From contig NZ_AP027266.1 of assembly GCF_036322625.1 (NCBI RefSeq), positions 189,001 to 253,000 of the forward strand: DNA of 64,000 nt. The letters are read 5' to 3'. Source of the DNA: Roseicyclus marinus (GTDB lineage Bacteria; Pseudomonadota; Alphaproteobacteria; Rhodobacterales; Rhodobacteraceae). Under the pieces are notes generated by a model. It worked only from the letters and a program-made list of their open reading frames with translations, made no database searches and was not told where the DNA came from. How positions within the stretch are numbered: position 1 is the stretch's first letter; the number at the start of each line of letters is the position of its first letter. Positions 1-8,115 of the stretch are shown in pieces. Made by a program: the position numbers and the translations under genes.

Positions 1-731
1 TCTGCGAAAAGCCCTTGGCGATGAGCGTCGCCGATGCCGTCACCATGGTCCGTGCGGCCGAGGCGGCGGGGCTGGTCTTCGGCACCAATCACCACCTGCG
101 CAACGCGGGCACCCATCTGGCGATCCGCGATGCCGTGGCCGCGGGCCGGATCGGCGATGTGCTGAGCGTGAGGGTGTTCCACGCCGTCTACCTGCCGCCC
201 GTCTTGCAGGGGTGGCGGCTCGACAATCCCGCCGCCGGGGGCGGTGTCATTCCCGACATCGTGGTCCATGACGCCGATACCGTGCGTTTCCATCTGGGCG
301 AGGACCCGGTCGACGTGGTCGCCATCGACGGGGTGTCGGGTCTTGGCAAGGGGGTGGAGGACAGCTGCATGTCGGTCTGGACCATGCCTTCGGGCGCGAT
401 GGTCATGGCGCATGAAAGCTTTACCCATGCCCATGCGCGGACGGGGTTCGAGATTTATGGCACCAAGGGCGCGATCGTCGCCCGCAACGTGATGACGCAA
501 GCCCCCGTGGGCGAGATCCTGCTGCGCAGCGATGCGGGCGAAGAGGCGCTGCCCTATTCGGATCACAACCTCTACCTCAGGTCGCTCAACCTGTTTCATG
601 CGGCCATCCAGGGGCAGGGGCGGCCCGCCGCCGACGGGATCGACGGGATCAAGTCGCTGGCCGTCGCCGCCGCCGTGGCCAAGGCCGCCAAGACCGGCCA
701 GCGCACCACGGTCGATTACGGCGGGGTCTGA
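1..731 (+). CDS. Gfo/Idh/MocA family dehydrogenase, C-terminal part (5' end outside window)
   Basis: NAD(P)-dependent oxidoreductases of this family oxidise or reduce sugars, inositols and related polyols. The reading frame enters the window at base 3 and reads C-E-K-P-L-A at once, which is the conserved EKP motif that follows the N-terminal Rossmann fold, so the dinucleotide-binding part lies upstream. The rest is the C-terminal alpha/beta substrate domain, with H-D-A-D at about base 270 where the family carries its catalytic His/Asp region. The next gene starts 3 bases after the stop, so the two are probably co-transcribed. The substrate cannot be told from sequence; the context of sugar transporter and LacI regulators favours a sugar or polyol. 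Confidence 0.85.
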   Translation, partial: CEKPLAMSVADAVTMVRAAEAAGLVFGTNHHLRNAGTHLAIRDAVAAGRIGDVLSVRVFHAVYLPPVLQGWRLDNPAAGGGVIPDIVVHDADTVRFHLGEDPVDVVAIDGVSGLGKGVEDSCMSVWTMPSGAMVMAHESFTHAHARTGFEIYGTKGAIVARNVMTQAPVGEILLRSDAGEEALPYSDHNLYLRSLNLFHAAIQGQGRPAADGIDGIKSLAVAAAVAKAAKTGQRTTVDYGGV

Positions 732-734
732 ACC

Positions 735-2306
735 ATGGGCAAGCATGTCACCGCGGCCGAGGCTGTCGCGCGCATTCCCGATGATGCGGTTGTCACGGTG
801 TCGTCCTCCTCCGCCTTGGGCTGTCCCGATGCGGTGCTGAAAGCGCTGGGCGAACGGTTCCGGGCCGAGGGGCATCCCAGGGGCCTCACGACGCTGCACC
901 CCATTGCGGCGGGCGACATGTACGGGGTCAAGGGGATCGACCATATCGCGCAGGACGGGCTTTTGGCGCGGGTCATTGCGGGCAGCTACCCGTCGGGGCC
1001 GTCGAACCTGCCCATGCCCGAGATCTGGAAGATGGTCGTGGAGGATCGTGTCGCGGCCTACAATGTCCCCTCGGGCATCTTGTTCGACATGCACCGCGAT
1101 GTCGCCGCGCGCAGGCCCGGTGTGCTGACGCGTGTGGGGCTCGAGACCTTCGTTGATCCGATCCGCGAGGGCTGCGCGATGAATGCGCGGGCGGCGGCAT
1201 CGCCCATCGTGCAGCGGCAGGATTTCGGCGGGGAGACATGGCTGCATTTCCCCAACATCGTGCCCAATGTCGCCATCATCCGCGCCACCACCGCCGATGA
1301 ACGCGGCAACCTGACCTATGAGCATGAGGGCGCGTATCTGGGCGGGCTGGATCAGGCGATCGCCACCCGCAACCACGGTGGCCTCGTCATCGCGCAGGTC
1401 AAGCGGATGACCGCGGCGGGCAGCCTGCGGCCCCATGACGTGCATGTGCCGGGCCATCTGGTCGATCTGATCGTGGTTGCCCCCGACCAGAAACAGACGA
1501 CCGAAACCCAATACGACCCTGCCATTTCGGGCGAGATCATGCGCCCCTGGGACAGTTTCAGCCTGGCCGAACATGGCGTGGAAAAGGTCATCGCGCGCCG
1601 CGCCGCGATGGAGTTGCGGCGCGGGCAGACCGCGAACCTGGGCTTCGGGATTTCCGCCATGGTCCCGCGCGTTCTTCTGGAAGAAGGCCATGCGCAGGCC
1701 GTCACATGGGCCATCGAACAGGGCGCGGTGGGCGGCATGCCCCTGACCGGCTTCGCCTTTGGCTGCGCGTCGAATGCCGATGCTTTCGTCCCCTCGCCCA
1801 ACCAGTTCAGCTATTTCCAGGGTGGGGGCTTTGATCAGACGTTCCTGTCCTTTCTCGAGGTCGATGTCGAGGGCAACGTGAATGTCTCGAAACTGGGCAA
1901 GAAACCCTATCTGACCGCTGGCTGCGGCGGGTTCGTCGACATCACGGCGCATGCGAAAAAGATCGTCTTTTCCGGGTTTTTCGAGGCCGGGGCCGAGCTC
2001 TCGCTGACCGATACGGGCCTCACCGTCGCCAAGCCCGGCAAATTCGCCAAGATGGTGGATCAGGTCGAACACGTCACCTTCTCGGGCCGCCGTGCGGTCG
2101 CGCAGGGGCAGGATGTGATCTACGTGACCGAGCGTTGCGTGATCCGCCTGACCGCGCAGGGGTTGCAGGCGGTCGAGATCATGCCCGGCATCGATCCCAC
2201 CCGCGATATCGTGGCGGCCAGCGGTGGGCGCGTGCAGGTGGCGGAAAATGCCACGAGCATGCCCGTGGCGCTTTTGCGCGATCAACCGATGGGATGGTCC
2301 CCATGA
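735..2306 (+). CDS. Propionate-CoA-transferase-like acyl-CoA:acetate CoA-transferase
   Basis: A 523-residue fused-subunit CoA-transferase (YdiF/Pct type, class I), the usual length for that family. These enzymes move CoA between short-chain acyl-CoAs and free acids through a glutamyl-CoA thioester. The first half (about 1-270) matches the alpha-subunit-like domain. The second half has N-L-G-F-G-I-S at about 301-307 and A-I-E-Q-G-A-V-G-G at about 326-334, where Glu328 is the expected thioester-forming residue. The 3' end overlaps the enoyl-CoA hydratase start by 4 bases, which indicates translational coupling. Beside a hydratase and an aldehyde dehydrogenase it probably activates an acid made from the imported substrate. 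The acyl specificity is not known. Confidence 0.85.
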   Translation: MGKHVTAAEAVARIPDDAVVTVSSSSALGCPDAVLKALGERFRAEGHPRGLTTLHPIAAGDMYGVKGIDHIAQDGLLARVIAGSYPSGPSNLPMPEIWKMVVEDRVAAYNVPSGILFDMHRDVAARRPGVLTRVGLETFVDPIREGCAMNARAAASPIVQRQDFGGETWLHFPNIVPNVAIIRATTADERGNLTYEHEGAYLGGLDQAIATRNHGGLVIAQVKRMTAAGSLRPHDVHVPGHLVDLIVVAPDQKQTTETQYDPAISGEIMRPWDSFSLAEHGVEKVIARRAAMELRRGQTANLGFGISAMVPRVLLEEGHAQAVTWAIEQGAVGGMPLTGFAFGCASNADAFVPSPNQFSYFQGGGFDQTFLSFLEVDVEGNVNVSKLGKKPYLTAGCGGFVDITAHAKKIVFSGFFEAGAELSLTDTGLTVAKPGKFAKMVDQVEHVTFSGRRAVAQGQDVIYVTERCVIRLTAQGLQAVEIMPGIDPTRDIVAASGGRVQVAENATSMPVALLRDQPMGWSP

Positions 2307-3070
2307 GCGCGGTTCACCTGATCCTCGACGGGGCGACGGCACATGTCGTGCTGGACAACCCGGCCAAGCTCAACGCCTTTACCCCCGACATGCTCGCGCA
2401 GTTGGAGGCGCATTGCGCCACGCTGGAACGCAGCCCCGATATCCGCGCCGTGATCCTCCGGTCGGAGAGCACACGCGCCTTTTGCGCCGGGGCCGATATC
2501 AAGGCCTGGGCGGGCTTGTCGCCCTTTGATTTTGCCCGGGCGTGGGTGCGCGAGGGGCATCGCATCTTTGATCGCCTCGCGCGGCTGTCGAAACCCACGA
2601 TTGCCGTGATCCACGCCCCGGCTTTCGGTGGCGGTCTGGAACTGGCCGCCTGTTGCGATATCCGCGTGATGGCGCCGGGGGCGACACTGGCGCTGCCCGA
2701 GGCGCAGGTGGGCATCGTGCCGGGGTGGTCGGGCACGCAGCGGCTTGCGCGGCTGATCCCGGAACCCGTGCTGAAAGAAATGGCGCTGTTCGGGCGGCGG
2801 ATCGATGCGGCGCGCGCCCATGGCTTGGGCTTTGTCGCCGAGGTGGCGGATGACCCGTTGGCCACGGCCCTTGGCATCGCGGGCGGGCTTTCCCATGCCT
2901 CCCCCCGCGCGGTGGAGGTGGCGAAATACCAGATCCATGCCGCCGTGGGCGAGGATCGCGCCGCCATGATCGAGGCCCTGGGCGGCGGCATGATCGGTGC
3001 GAGCCAGGACAAGGCCGAAGGCGTGCAAGCCTTTGCCGAGAAACGTAAACCCGAATTCCCCGGAGCGTGA
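2303..3070 (+). CDS. Enoyl-CoA hydratase/isomerase family protein
   Basis: A 255-residue crotonase-fold protein. The ATG at 2303 was chosen because it overlaps the upstream stop (ATGA) and gives the normal N-terminus; the frame is open further upstream inside the CoA-transferase gene, but nothing there resembles the family. The oxyanion-hole segment C-A-G-A-D-I-K lies at 61-67. Both catalytic glutamates of true hydratases appear present: Glu113 in F-G-G-G-L-E-L and Glu133 in L-P-E-A-Q-V-G. It probably hydrates or isomerises the acyl-CoA made by the preceding CoA-transferase. Another crotonase activity (lyase, isomerase) cannot be excluded. Confidence 0.88.
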   Translation: MSAVHLILDGATAHVVLDNPAKLNAFTPDMLAQLEAHCATLERSPDIRAVILRSESTRAFCAGADIKAWAGLSPFDFARAWVREGHRIFDRLARLSKPTIAVIHAPAFGGGLELAACCDIRVMAPGATLALPEAQVGIVPGWSGTQRLARLIPEPVLKEMALFGRRIDAARAHGLGFVAEVADDPLATALGIAGGLSHASPRAVEVAKYQIHAAVGEDRAAMIEALGGGMIGASQDKAEGVQAFAEKRKPEFPGA

Positions 3071-3073
3071 TGC

Positions 3074-4597
3074 ATGCTGGATCTGACCGTCATCCCCGCC
3101 ACCAATGCCGCCGATCTGCCGGCTGCGCCGCTGCGCTTGCGGCATTGGATCGGCGGCGCGTGGGTCGATAGCGCGGATGGCGCGACAAGCGAACGGCGCT
3201 CGCCCGCGCATGGCGTGGCGGTGTCGGTCGCGGCCAAGGGCGGCAGGGCTGAGGCCGAGGCTGCCATCGCTGCGGCAAGAAACGCTTTCGATACAGGCGC
3301 ATGGCCCAAAACCTCGGGCAAGGAGCGGGCGACGCTTCTGCTCAAGGTCGCCGACCTGATCGACCGCGACCGCGCCAAGATCGCCCGGCAGGAGGTGCTG
3401 GAATCCGGCAAACCCATCGCGCAGGCCATGGCCGAGATCGAGGGCGCCGCCGATATCTGGCGCTATGCGGCGGCATTGGCGCGCACGCAATCGGGCGAAA
3501 GCCACAACAGCCTTGGTCCCGACATGCTGGGGCTGGTGCTGAAGGAACCCATCGGGGTGGTGTCGCTCATAACCCCTTGGAATTTCCCGTTTCTCATCAT
3601 CTCGCAAAAGCTGCCCTTTGCGCTCGCGGCGGGCTGCACGGCAGTGGTCAAACCCTCGGAACTGACACCGGGCACGACCGTGATGCTGGGTGAACTTCTA
3701 GAAGAAGCGGGCCTGCCCCAGGGCGTGTGCAACATCGTCCTGGGCTATGGCGACCCGGTGGGCGAGGTGCTGTCGACGGATGCCCGCGTCGACATGGTGT
3801 CCTTCACCGGATCGACCGGCGTTGGCAAACGGATCACCGCCGCAGCCTCCGCAACGCTCAAGAAAGTGTCACTGGAACTGGGGGGCAAGAACCCGCAGGT
3901 CATCTTTGCCGATGCCGATCTGGATCAGGCCGCCGATGCCATCGCCTTTGGCGTCTATTTCAACGCGGGCGAATGCTGCAATTCGGGCAGCCGGATCATC
4001 GTCCACGAAGATGTCGCCGCCGAACTGGTCGACAAGATCGTGGCGCTCAGCCGCAAGGTGCCCTTTGGCGATCCGCTCGATCCGCGCACGCAGGTGGGCG
4101 CGATCATCTCGCCCGAGCATCTGGACAAGATCGACGGCTATGTCCGGGGTGCGGTGGCGGCAGGCGCGCGCGTGGCGCTGGGCGGTGCGGCGCTGCCCGT
4201 GGGGGGATTGGGCGCGCAATTCTACCAGCCCACCATCGTCACCGATGTCCGCCCCGAGATGGCCATCGCCCGCGAAGAGGTGTTCGGCCCGGTCCTGTCG
4301 GTCCTGACCTTTCGCACGGCGGACGAGGCCATCGCGCTTGCCAATGACGCGGCCTATGGCCTGTCGGCGGGGGTCTGGAGCCGCGATGTCTCCACCTGTC
4401 TGGATTTCATGCGCCGGGTGCGGGCGGGGACAATCTGGACCAACACCTGGATGGACGGGTTCGCGGAACTGCCCTTTGGTGGGTTCAAGGAAAGCGGGCA
4501 GGGGCGCGAGCTGGGCCGCTACGGGCTGGAGGAATTCCTCGAGGTCAAGACCGTGCAGATGCGCATCGGCCAGACGCGCGGGGCCTGGGTGGCATGA
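3074..4597 (+). CDS. NAD(P)-dependent aldehyde dehydrogenase
   Basis: A 507-residue aldehyde dehydrogenase that oxidises an aldehyde to the acid. The hallmarks are P-W-N-F-P with Asn170, V-K-P-S-E with Lys193, F-T-G-S-T-G-V-G for cofactor binding at about 244-251, L-E-L-G-G-K-N with general-base Glu268, and N-A-G-E-C-C with nucleophile Cys302. It starts 3 bases after the hydratase stop and closes this operon; the convergent LacI gene begins 2 bases beyond, leaving no room for a terminator. The likely role is oxidation of an aldehyde intermediate of the same pathway. The neighbours do not identify the substrate. Confidence 0.92.
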   Translation: MLDLTVIPATNAADLPAAPLRLRHWIGGAWVDSADGATSERRSPAHGVAVSVAAKGGRAEAEAAIAAARNAFDTGAWPKTSGKERATLLLKVADLIDRDRAKIARQEVLESGKPIAQAMAEIEGAADIWRYAAALARTQSGESHNSLGPDMLGLVLKEPIGVVSLITPWNFPFLIISQKLPFALAAGCTAVVKPSELTPGTTVMLGELLEEAGLPQGVCNIVLGYGDPVGEVLSTDARVDMVSFTGSTGVGKRITAAASATLKKVSLELGGKNPQVIFADADLDQAADAIAFGVYFNAGECCNSGSRIIVHEDVAAELVDKIVALSRKVPFGDPLDPRTQVGAIISPEHLDKIDGYVRGAVAAGARVALGGAALPVGGLGAQFYQPTIVTDVRPEMAIAREEVFGPVLSVLTFRTADEAIALANDAAYGLSAGVWSRDVSTCLDFMRRVRAGTIWTNTWMDGFAELPFGGFKESGQGRELGRYGLEEFLEVKTVQMRIGQTRGAWVA

Positions 4598-4599
4598 GC

Positions 4600-5628
4600 C
4601 TAGCGCGGCGGATCGGGCTGGAACAGCCGGTTGAGCCGCTCGGGCGGTTCGCCTGCCATGCGCCTGAGCAGCATTTCCGCCATGGCGCGGCCCGTGGCGC
4701 GCAGATCCTCGAACACGGTCCCGATGCGGGGGCGGATATTGTCGAAGATCGGCGAGGCGCGCTTGGCCACGATATCGGCATCGACGCCATGAACCGCCCC
4801 GGTATCGGCCAGCGCCGCAAGCGCCACCAGCGCCGTCACCTCGCCCACGCAGACATAGCCATCGGGCGGGTTGGGGCCGCGCCGCGCCTCGGCCAGGGCG
4901 GCGGAAATCGCGGCGGTGGGGCTGTCGAGCGTGATACCCGGCACGATCTCGTGGGCGATGCCCGCCTCCCGCGCGGCGGAGACGAAGCCGTAGCGCAGAT
5001 GCTGGGCAAAGGTGAACTGGTCGCCCGGCAGCACCATGCAGATGCGCCGCCGCCCCTTGGCCACCAGATGGGCCACGGCCTGACGGGCAAAGGTTTCGTT
5101 GTCGTAATCGACCCAAGGATGCGGTGCCGTGAATTCGGTGCGGCCATGGCTGACAAAGGGGAAATCCGCCTCCATCAGCAGGCGCACACGGGGATCGAAG
5201 GCTTCGGTCCGGGTGAACAAAAGCCCATCGGCAAGGTTGTTGCGCAAGATCGTGCGCACGGGCGCAAGCCGGTCATCGCCGGGGTGGTCGGGCACGACCG
5301 TGACGGAATAGCCGGTGCCGGCCAGAACCTCGGTGATGCCGGTCAGGAATTCATGGGTGAAGCCGAGAAATTCATGCTCGGTGTTGAGCAGAAGCGAGAT
5401 CACCTGCGTCCGGCCCGTGCGCAGGCGGCGCGCGGCGCGGTCGGGGATATAGCCCAGCCGTTTGGCCATCTCGGCGACCGTCGCGCGGGTCTTGGCGGCG
5501 ATTCGCGGATCATCGGCCAGGGCCCGCGATACGGTCGCCACCGAAAAGCCCGTGGCCTGCGCCAGCGTGCGCAGGGTGGGTTTTTCGCCATGCCCATGCA
5601 GGGCGGAAAGGCTGCTGTCGTCGGTCAT
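4600..5628 (-). CDS. LacI-family transcriptional regulator (first)
   Basis: A 342-residue LacI/GalR repressor. The HTH begins about residue 16 (T-L-R-T-L-A-Q-A-T-G-F, then S-V-A-T-V-S-R-A-L), followed by a periplasmic-binding-protein-like sugar domain. The ATG at 5628 gives the short leader typical of the family. Alternatives at 5664 and 5675 are in frame, but the latter would place a predicted operator inside the gene's start; the frame is open to 5967 with nothing family-like there. It is divergent from the sugar-binding protein gene at 5868. Two CG-centred palindromes lie in the gap, so it probably represses the transporter and itself until a sugar binds. The inducer is unknown. Confidence 0.88.
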   Translation of the reverse strand: MTDDSSLSALHGHGEKPTLRTLAQATGFSVATVSRALADDPRIAAKTRATVAEMAKRLGYIPDRAARRLRTGRTQVISLLLNTEHEFLGFTHEFLTGITEVLAGTGYSVTVVPDHPGDDRLAPVRTILRNNLADGLLFTRTEAFDPRVRLLMEADFPFVSHGRTEFTAPHPWVDYDNETFARQAVAHLVAKGRRRICMVLPGDQFTFAQHLRYGFVSAAREAGIAHEIVPGITLDSPTAAISAALAEARRGPNPPDGYVCVGEVTALVALAALADTGAVHGVDADIVAKRASPIFDNIRPRIGTVFEDLRATGRAMAEMLLRRMAGEPPERLNRLFQPDPPR

Positions 5629-5676
5629 CGGGCGTTGCCGGGCCTGTGGTTGGAGCTTGGCCATATTGACAGGCAT

Positions 5677-5690
5677 TTCAAACGTTTCAA
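5677..5690. promoter_or_regulatory. Candidate LacI-family operator O1 (near the regulator start)
   Basis: TTCAAACGTTTCAA is an inverted repeat with 6 of 7 base pairs matching around a central CG, the usual symmetry of LacI/GalR operators. It lies just upstream of the chosen start of the divergent LacI gene and shares the core AACGTTT with the site at 5804-5823. The function is inferred from position and symmetry. Confidence 0.5.
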
Positions 5691-5790
5691 CATGAAAACC
5701 GTTGCACATGAAAATGCCGCGATGCAGAAAAATGCTGCATATGCAGGGCGTTTTGTGGGTTTGCCATGCGCCCCCGTCGAAAATTATCAG

Positions 5791-5821
5791 TTGACGGAAG
5801 GCCAAATTATAACGTTTTAAT
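5791..5821 (+). promoter_or_regulatory. Candidate promoter for the sugar ABC transporter operon
   Basis: TTGACG (5791-5796) resembles a -35 box and TTTAAT (5816-5821) a -10 box, with a 19-base spacer, slightly long. The -10 lies inside the 20-base palindrome at 5804-5823, as expected if a LacI protein blocks RNA polymerase there. The binding-protein gene begins 46 bases downstream. Confidence 0.4.
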
Positions 5822-5823
5822 TT
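5804..5823. promoter_or_regulatory. Candidate LacI-family operator O2 (upstream of the sugar-binding protein)
   Basis: AAATTATAACGTTTTAATTT is a 20-base palindrome with 9 of 10 pairs matching and a central CG. It is strikingly AT-rich for this genome. It sits in the gap between the divergent LacI gene and the sugar-binding protein gene and overlaps the candidate -10 box, which is the classical layout for local repression. Confidence 0.65.
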
Positions 5824-5867
5824 ACGCAAGCCCGTAAGGGCGTGGTCAATCAGGGAGGAACCGAAAC

Positions 5868-7118
5868 ATGACCATGATGAAGAAACTGCACATGAGCGCC
5901 GCCATTCTGGCGCTGTCGACCACGGCGGTCGCAGCCCAGGAGGTCGAGGTGCTGCACTGGTGGACATCCGGTGGCGAAGCTGCCGCCGTGGGCACGCTGC
6001 GCGACACGCTGGCCGCTGGCGGCATCGGCTGGCAGGACATGCCCGTCGCAGGGGGCGGCGGCTCTGACGCCATGACCGTTCTGCGCGCTCGCGTCACCGC
6101 AGGCGATGCACCGACCGCCGTTCAGATGCTCGGCTTCTCGATCCAGGATTGGGCCGCCGAAGGCGCGCTGGCCAACCTTGACGCGCTGGCCGCCGAACAG
6201 GGCTGGAACGACGTGGTTCCCGCAGCGCTTCAGGCGTTCTCGACCTATGACGGCCACTGGGTTGCCGCCCCTGTGAACGTCCACTCGACCAACTGGGTCT
6301 GGGCCAACAGCGCGCTGATGGCGGAGCTGGGCATCGAACAGCCGACCAGCTGGGACGAATTCGTCGCCGCGATGGAAGCCGCCGAGGCCGCAGGCCACGT
6401 GGCGCTCGCCCATGGCGGTCAGGCCTGGCAGGACGCGACCATCTTCGATTCGATGGTGATGGGCGTCGGCGGGCCGGACTTCTACCAGGCCGCGATGGTC
6501 GACCTGGACCCCGCAGCGCTGGGGTCGGACACGATGGTCGAAGCGTTCCAGCGCATGGAAACGCTGCGTGGTTTCGTCGATGACAACTTCTCGGGCCGCG
6601 ACTGGAACCTCGCCACCGCGATGGTCATCAACGGCGAAGCGCTGTTCCAGATCATGGGCGACTGGGCCAAGGGTGAATTCGTCAATGCGGGCCTGACCGC
6701 CGGCAACGAATTCCAGTGCTTCCGCGTGCCCGGCACCGAAGGCACCGTCACCTTCAACTCCGACCAGTTCGCCATGTTCAACGTGAGCGACCCGGCAGCC
6801 CAGGAAGCCCAGCTCGCCATGGCCTCGGCCGTGCTGAGCCCGGAATTCCAGGTCGCCTTCAACCTCGTCAAGGGCTCGGTGCCCGCGCGCACCGACATCC
6901 CCTCGGACCAGTTCGACGCTTGTGGCCAGATGGGCATGGCGCAGCTGGCCGAAGCTGCGGCAAACGGTGGCCTCTTCGGGTCGATGGCGCATGGCCATGC
7001 CAACCCGCCCGCCGTGCAGAACGCGATGTATGACGTGATCACCGCGCATTTCAACGGCGAGTATGACGCCGCAACCGCCGCCGCCGAACTGGTGACGGCT
7101 GTCGAGATCGCCCAGTAA
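5868..7118 (+). CDS. Sugar ABC transporter substrate-binding protein (CUT1 type)
   Basis: A 416-residue periplasmic binding protein that delivers a sugar to the permeases encoded next. It has a signal peptide (two Lys, a hydrophobic stretch, A-V-A-A at 20-23 before Gln24) and a mature start [13 protein letters not shown] typical of glucose- and oligosaccharide-type CUT1 proteins. The ribosome site GGGAGGAA lies about 10 bases before the ATG. The operator upstream and the following permeases and ATPase define a complete LacI-controlled importer. The exact sugar is not readable. A strong hairpin follows the gene and may raise its expression over the membrane subunits. Confidence 0.93.
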   Translation: MTMMKKLHMSAAILALSTTAVAAQEVEVLHWWTSGGEAAAVGTLRDTLAAGGIGWQDMPVAGGGGSDAMTVLRARVTAGDAPTAVQMLGFSIQDWAAEGALANLDALAAEQGWNDVVPAALQAFSTYDGHWVAAPVNVHSTNWVWANSALMAELGIEQPTSWDEFVAAMEAAEAAGHVALAHGGQAWQDATIFDSMVMGVGGPDFYQAAMVDLDPAALGSDTMVEAFQRMETLRGFVDDNFSGRDWNLATAMVINGEALFQIMGDWAKGEFVNAGLTAGNEFQCFRVPGTEGTVTFNSDQFAMFNVSDPAAQEAQLAMASAVLSPEFQVAFNLVKGSVPARTDIPSDQFDACGQMGMAQLAEAAANGGLFGSMAHGHANPPAVQNAMYDVITAHFNGEYDAATAAAELVTAVEIAQ

Positions 7119-7133
7119 TCACGGGCGTTTCGG

Positions 7134-7157
7134 ACCGGCCCCCCTTGCGGGGCCGGT
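7134..7157 (+). terminator. Intercistronic hairpin after the binding-protein gene
   Basis: ACCGGCCCC (7134-7142) pairs perfectly with GGGGCCGGT (7149-7157) around a 6-base loop. A T-rich but broken tract (TTCATTTTCT) follows. It probably acts as a partial terminator or an mRNA 3'-end stabiliser, a common way to make more binding protein than permease from one operon. Confidence 0.6.
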
Positions 7158-7215
7158 TCATTTTCTCCGGGCGCAGGGCCCGGTTTCCAGTCGCCGCAAA
7201 GGGGGAGAGGGGCCG

Positions 7216-8115
7216 ATGGCCACAACGACCGACACGGGCGCGGATTTCCGCACGCGGTTGCAGGAATGGCTGCCCAAGCTGGTGCTGTCCCCGTCGCTGG
7301 CGATCATGCTGGTCTTCGTCTACGGCTTCATCGCCTTCACCATCTACCTCAGCTTCACCGACAGCCGGATGCTGCCGTCCTATGGCTGGGTGGGTTTCGA
7401 CAATTACGACCGGTTGTTCCGGGTGCGCGAATGGAATGTCGCGCTGACGAACCTTGCGATCTTTGCCTCGCTCTACATCGTGATCTGCACGCTGATCGGC
7501 CTGACCCTGGCCATCCTGCTCGACCAGAAGATCCGGGGCGAGGGCGTGTTGCGCCCCATTTTCCTTTATCCGATGGCCCTGTCCTTCATCGTCACGGGGA
7601 CGGCGTGGAAATGGTTTCTCGACCCGGCCATCGGGCTGGAAAACACCATGCAGCTCTGGGGCTGGGAAAGTTTCACCTTCGACTGGATCAAGGACCGCGA
7701 GATGGCGATCTATACAATCGTCATCGCCGCCGTCTGGCAATCCTCGGGCTTTGTCATGGCGATGTTTCTTGCGGGCCTGCGCGGGATCGACAACGAGATC
7801 CTCAAGGCCGCGCAAATGGATGGCGCGTCGAACTGGAACCTCTATCGCCGGATCATCCTGCCGCAGCTGCGCCCCGCCTTCCTGTCGGCCTTCGTGATCC
7901 TGAGCCATCTCGCGATCAAGTCCTATGACCTTGTCATCGCGCTGACGGGTGGGGGCCCCGGCAATGCCACGGCGCTGCCTGCGACCTTCATGTATTCCTA
8001 CACTTTCACGCGTAACCAGATGGGGATCGGTGCTGCCTCGGCGGTCATCATGCTGATGACCATCGCCGCGATCATGGTCCCCTACCTCTACGCCGAACTG
8101 CGGGAGAAGAAGTGA
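7216..8115 (+). CDS. Sugar ABC transporter permease (MalF/UgpA-like)
   Basis: A 299-residue inner-membrane subunit with about six hydrophobic segments, the first near residues 23-45. The cytoplasmic EAA-loop motif that docks on the ATPase is visible late in the protein, with A-A-Q-M-D-G-A followed by I-I-L-P-Q-L. It has the short N-terminus of binding-protein-dependent sugar permeases rather than the long MalF insertion. The start is an ATG preceded by a GGGGGAGAGG ribosome site. It overlaps the next permease by one base (TGATG), so the two are probably translated together. It works with the binding protein at 5868 and the ATPase at 9001. Confidence 0.92.
   Translation: MATTTDTGADFRTRLQEWLPKLVLSPSLAIMLVFVYGFIAFTIYLSFTDSRMLPSYGWVGFDNYDRLFRVREWNVALTNLAIFASLYIVICTLIGLTLAILLDQKIRGEGVLRPIFLYPMALSFIVTGTAWKWFLDPAIGLENTMQLWGWESFTFDWIKDREMAIYTIVIAAVWQSSGFVMAMFLAGLRGIDNEILKAAQMDGASNWNLYRRIILPQLRPAFLSAFVILSHLAIKSYDLVIALTGGGPGNATALPATFMYSYTFTRNQMGIGAASAVIMLMTIAAIMVPYLYAELREKK

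Noticed and set aside
2282-3607. A 441-codon open frame on the minus strand
   Set aside because: Antisense to the hydratase and aldehyde dehydrogenase genes, whose catalytic motifs are intact on the plus strand.
5629-5967. An N-terminal extension of the first LacI protein
   Set aside because: The frame is open, but the added residues match no LacI N-terminus and would cover the operators and the divergent gene's promoter. The HTH starts normally from the ATG at 5628.
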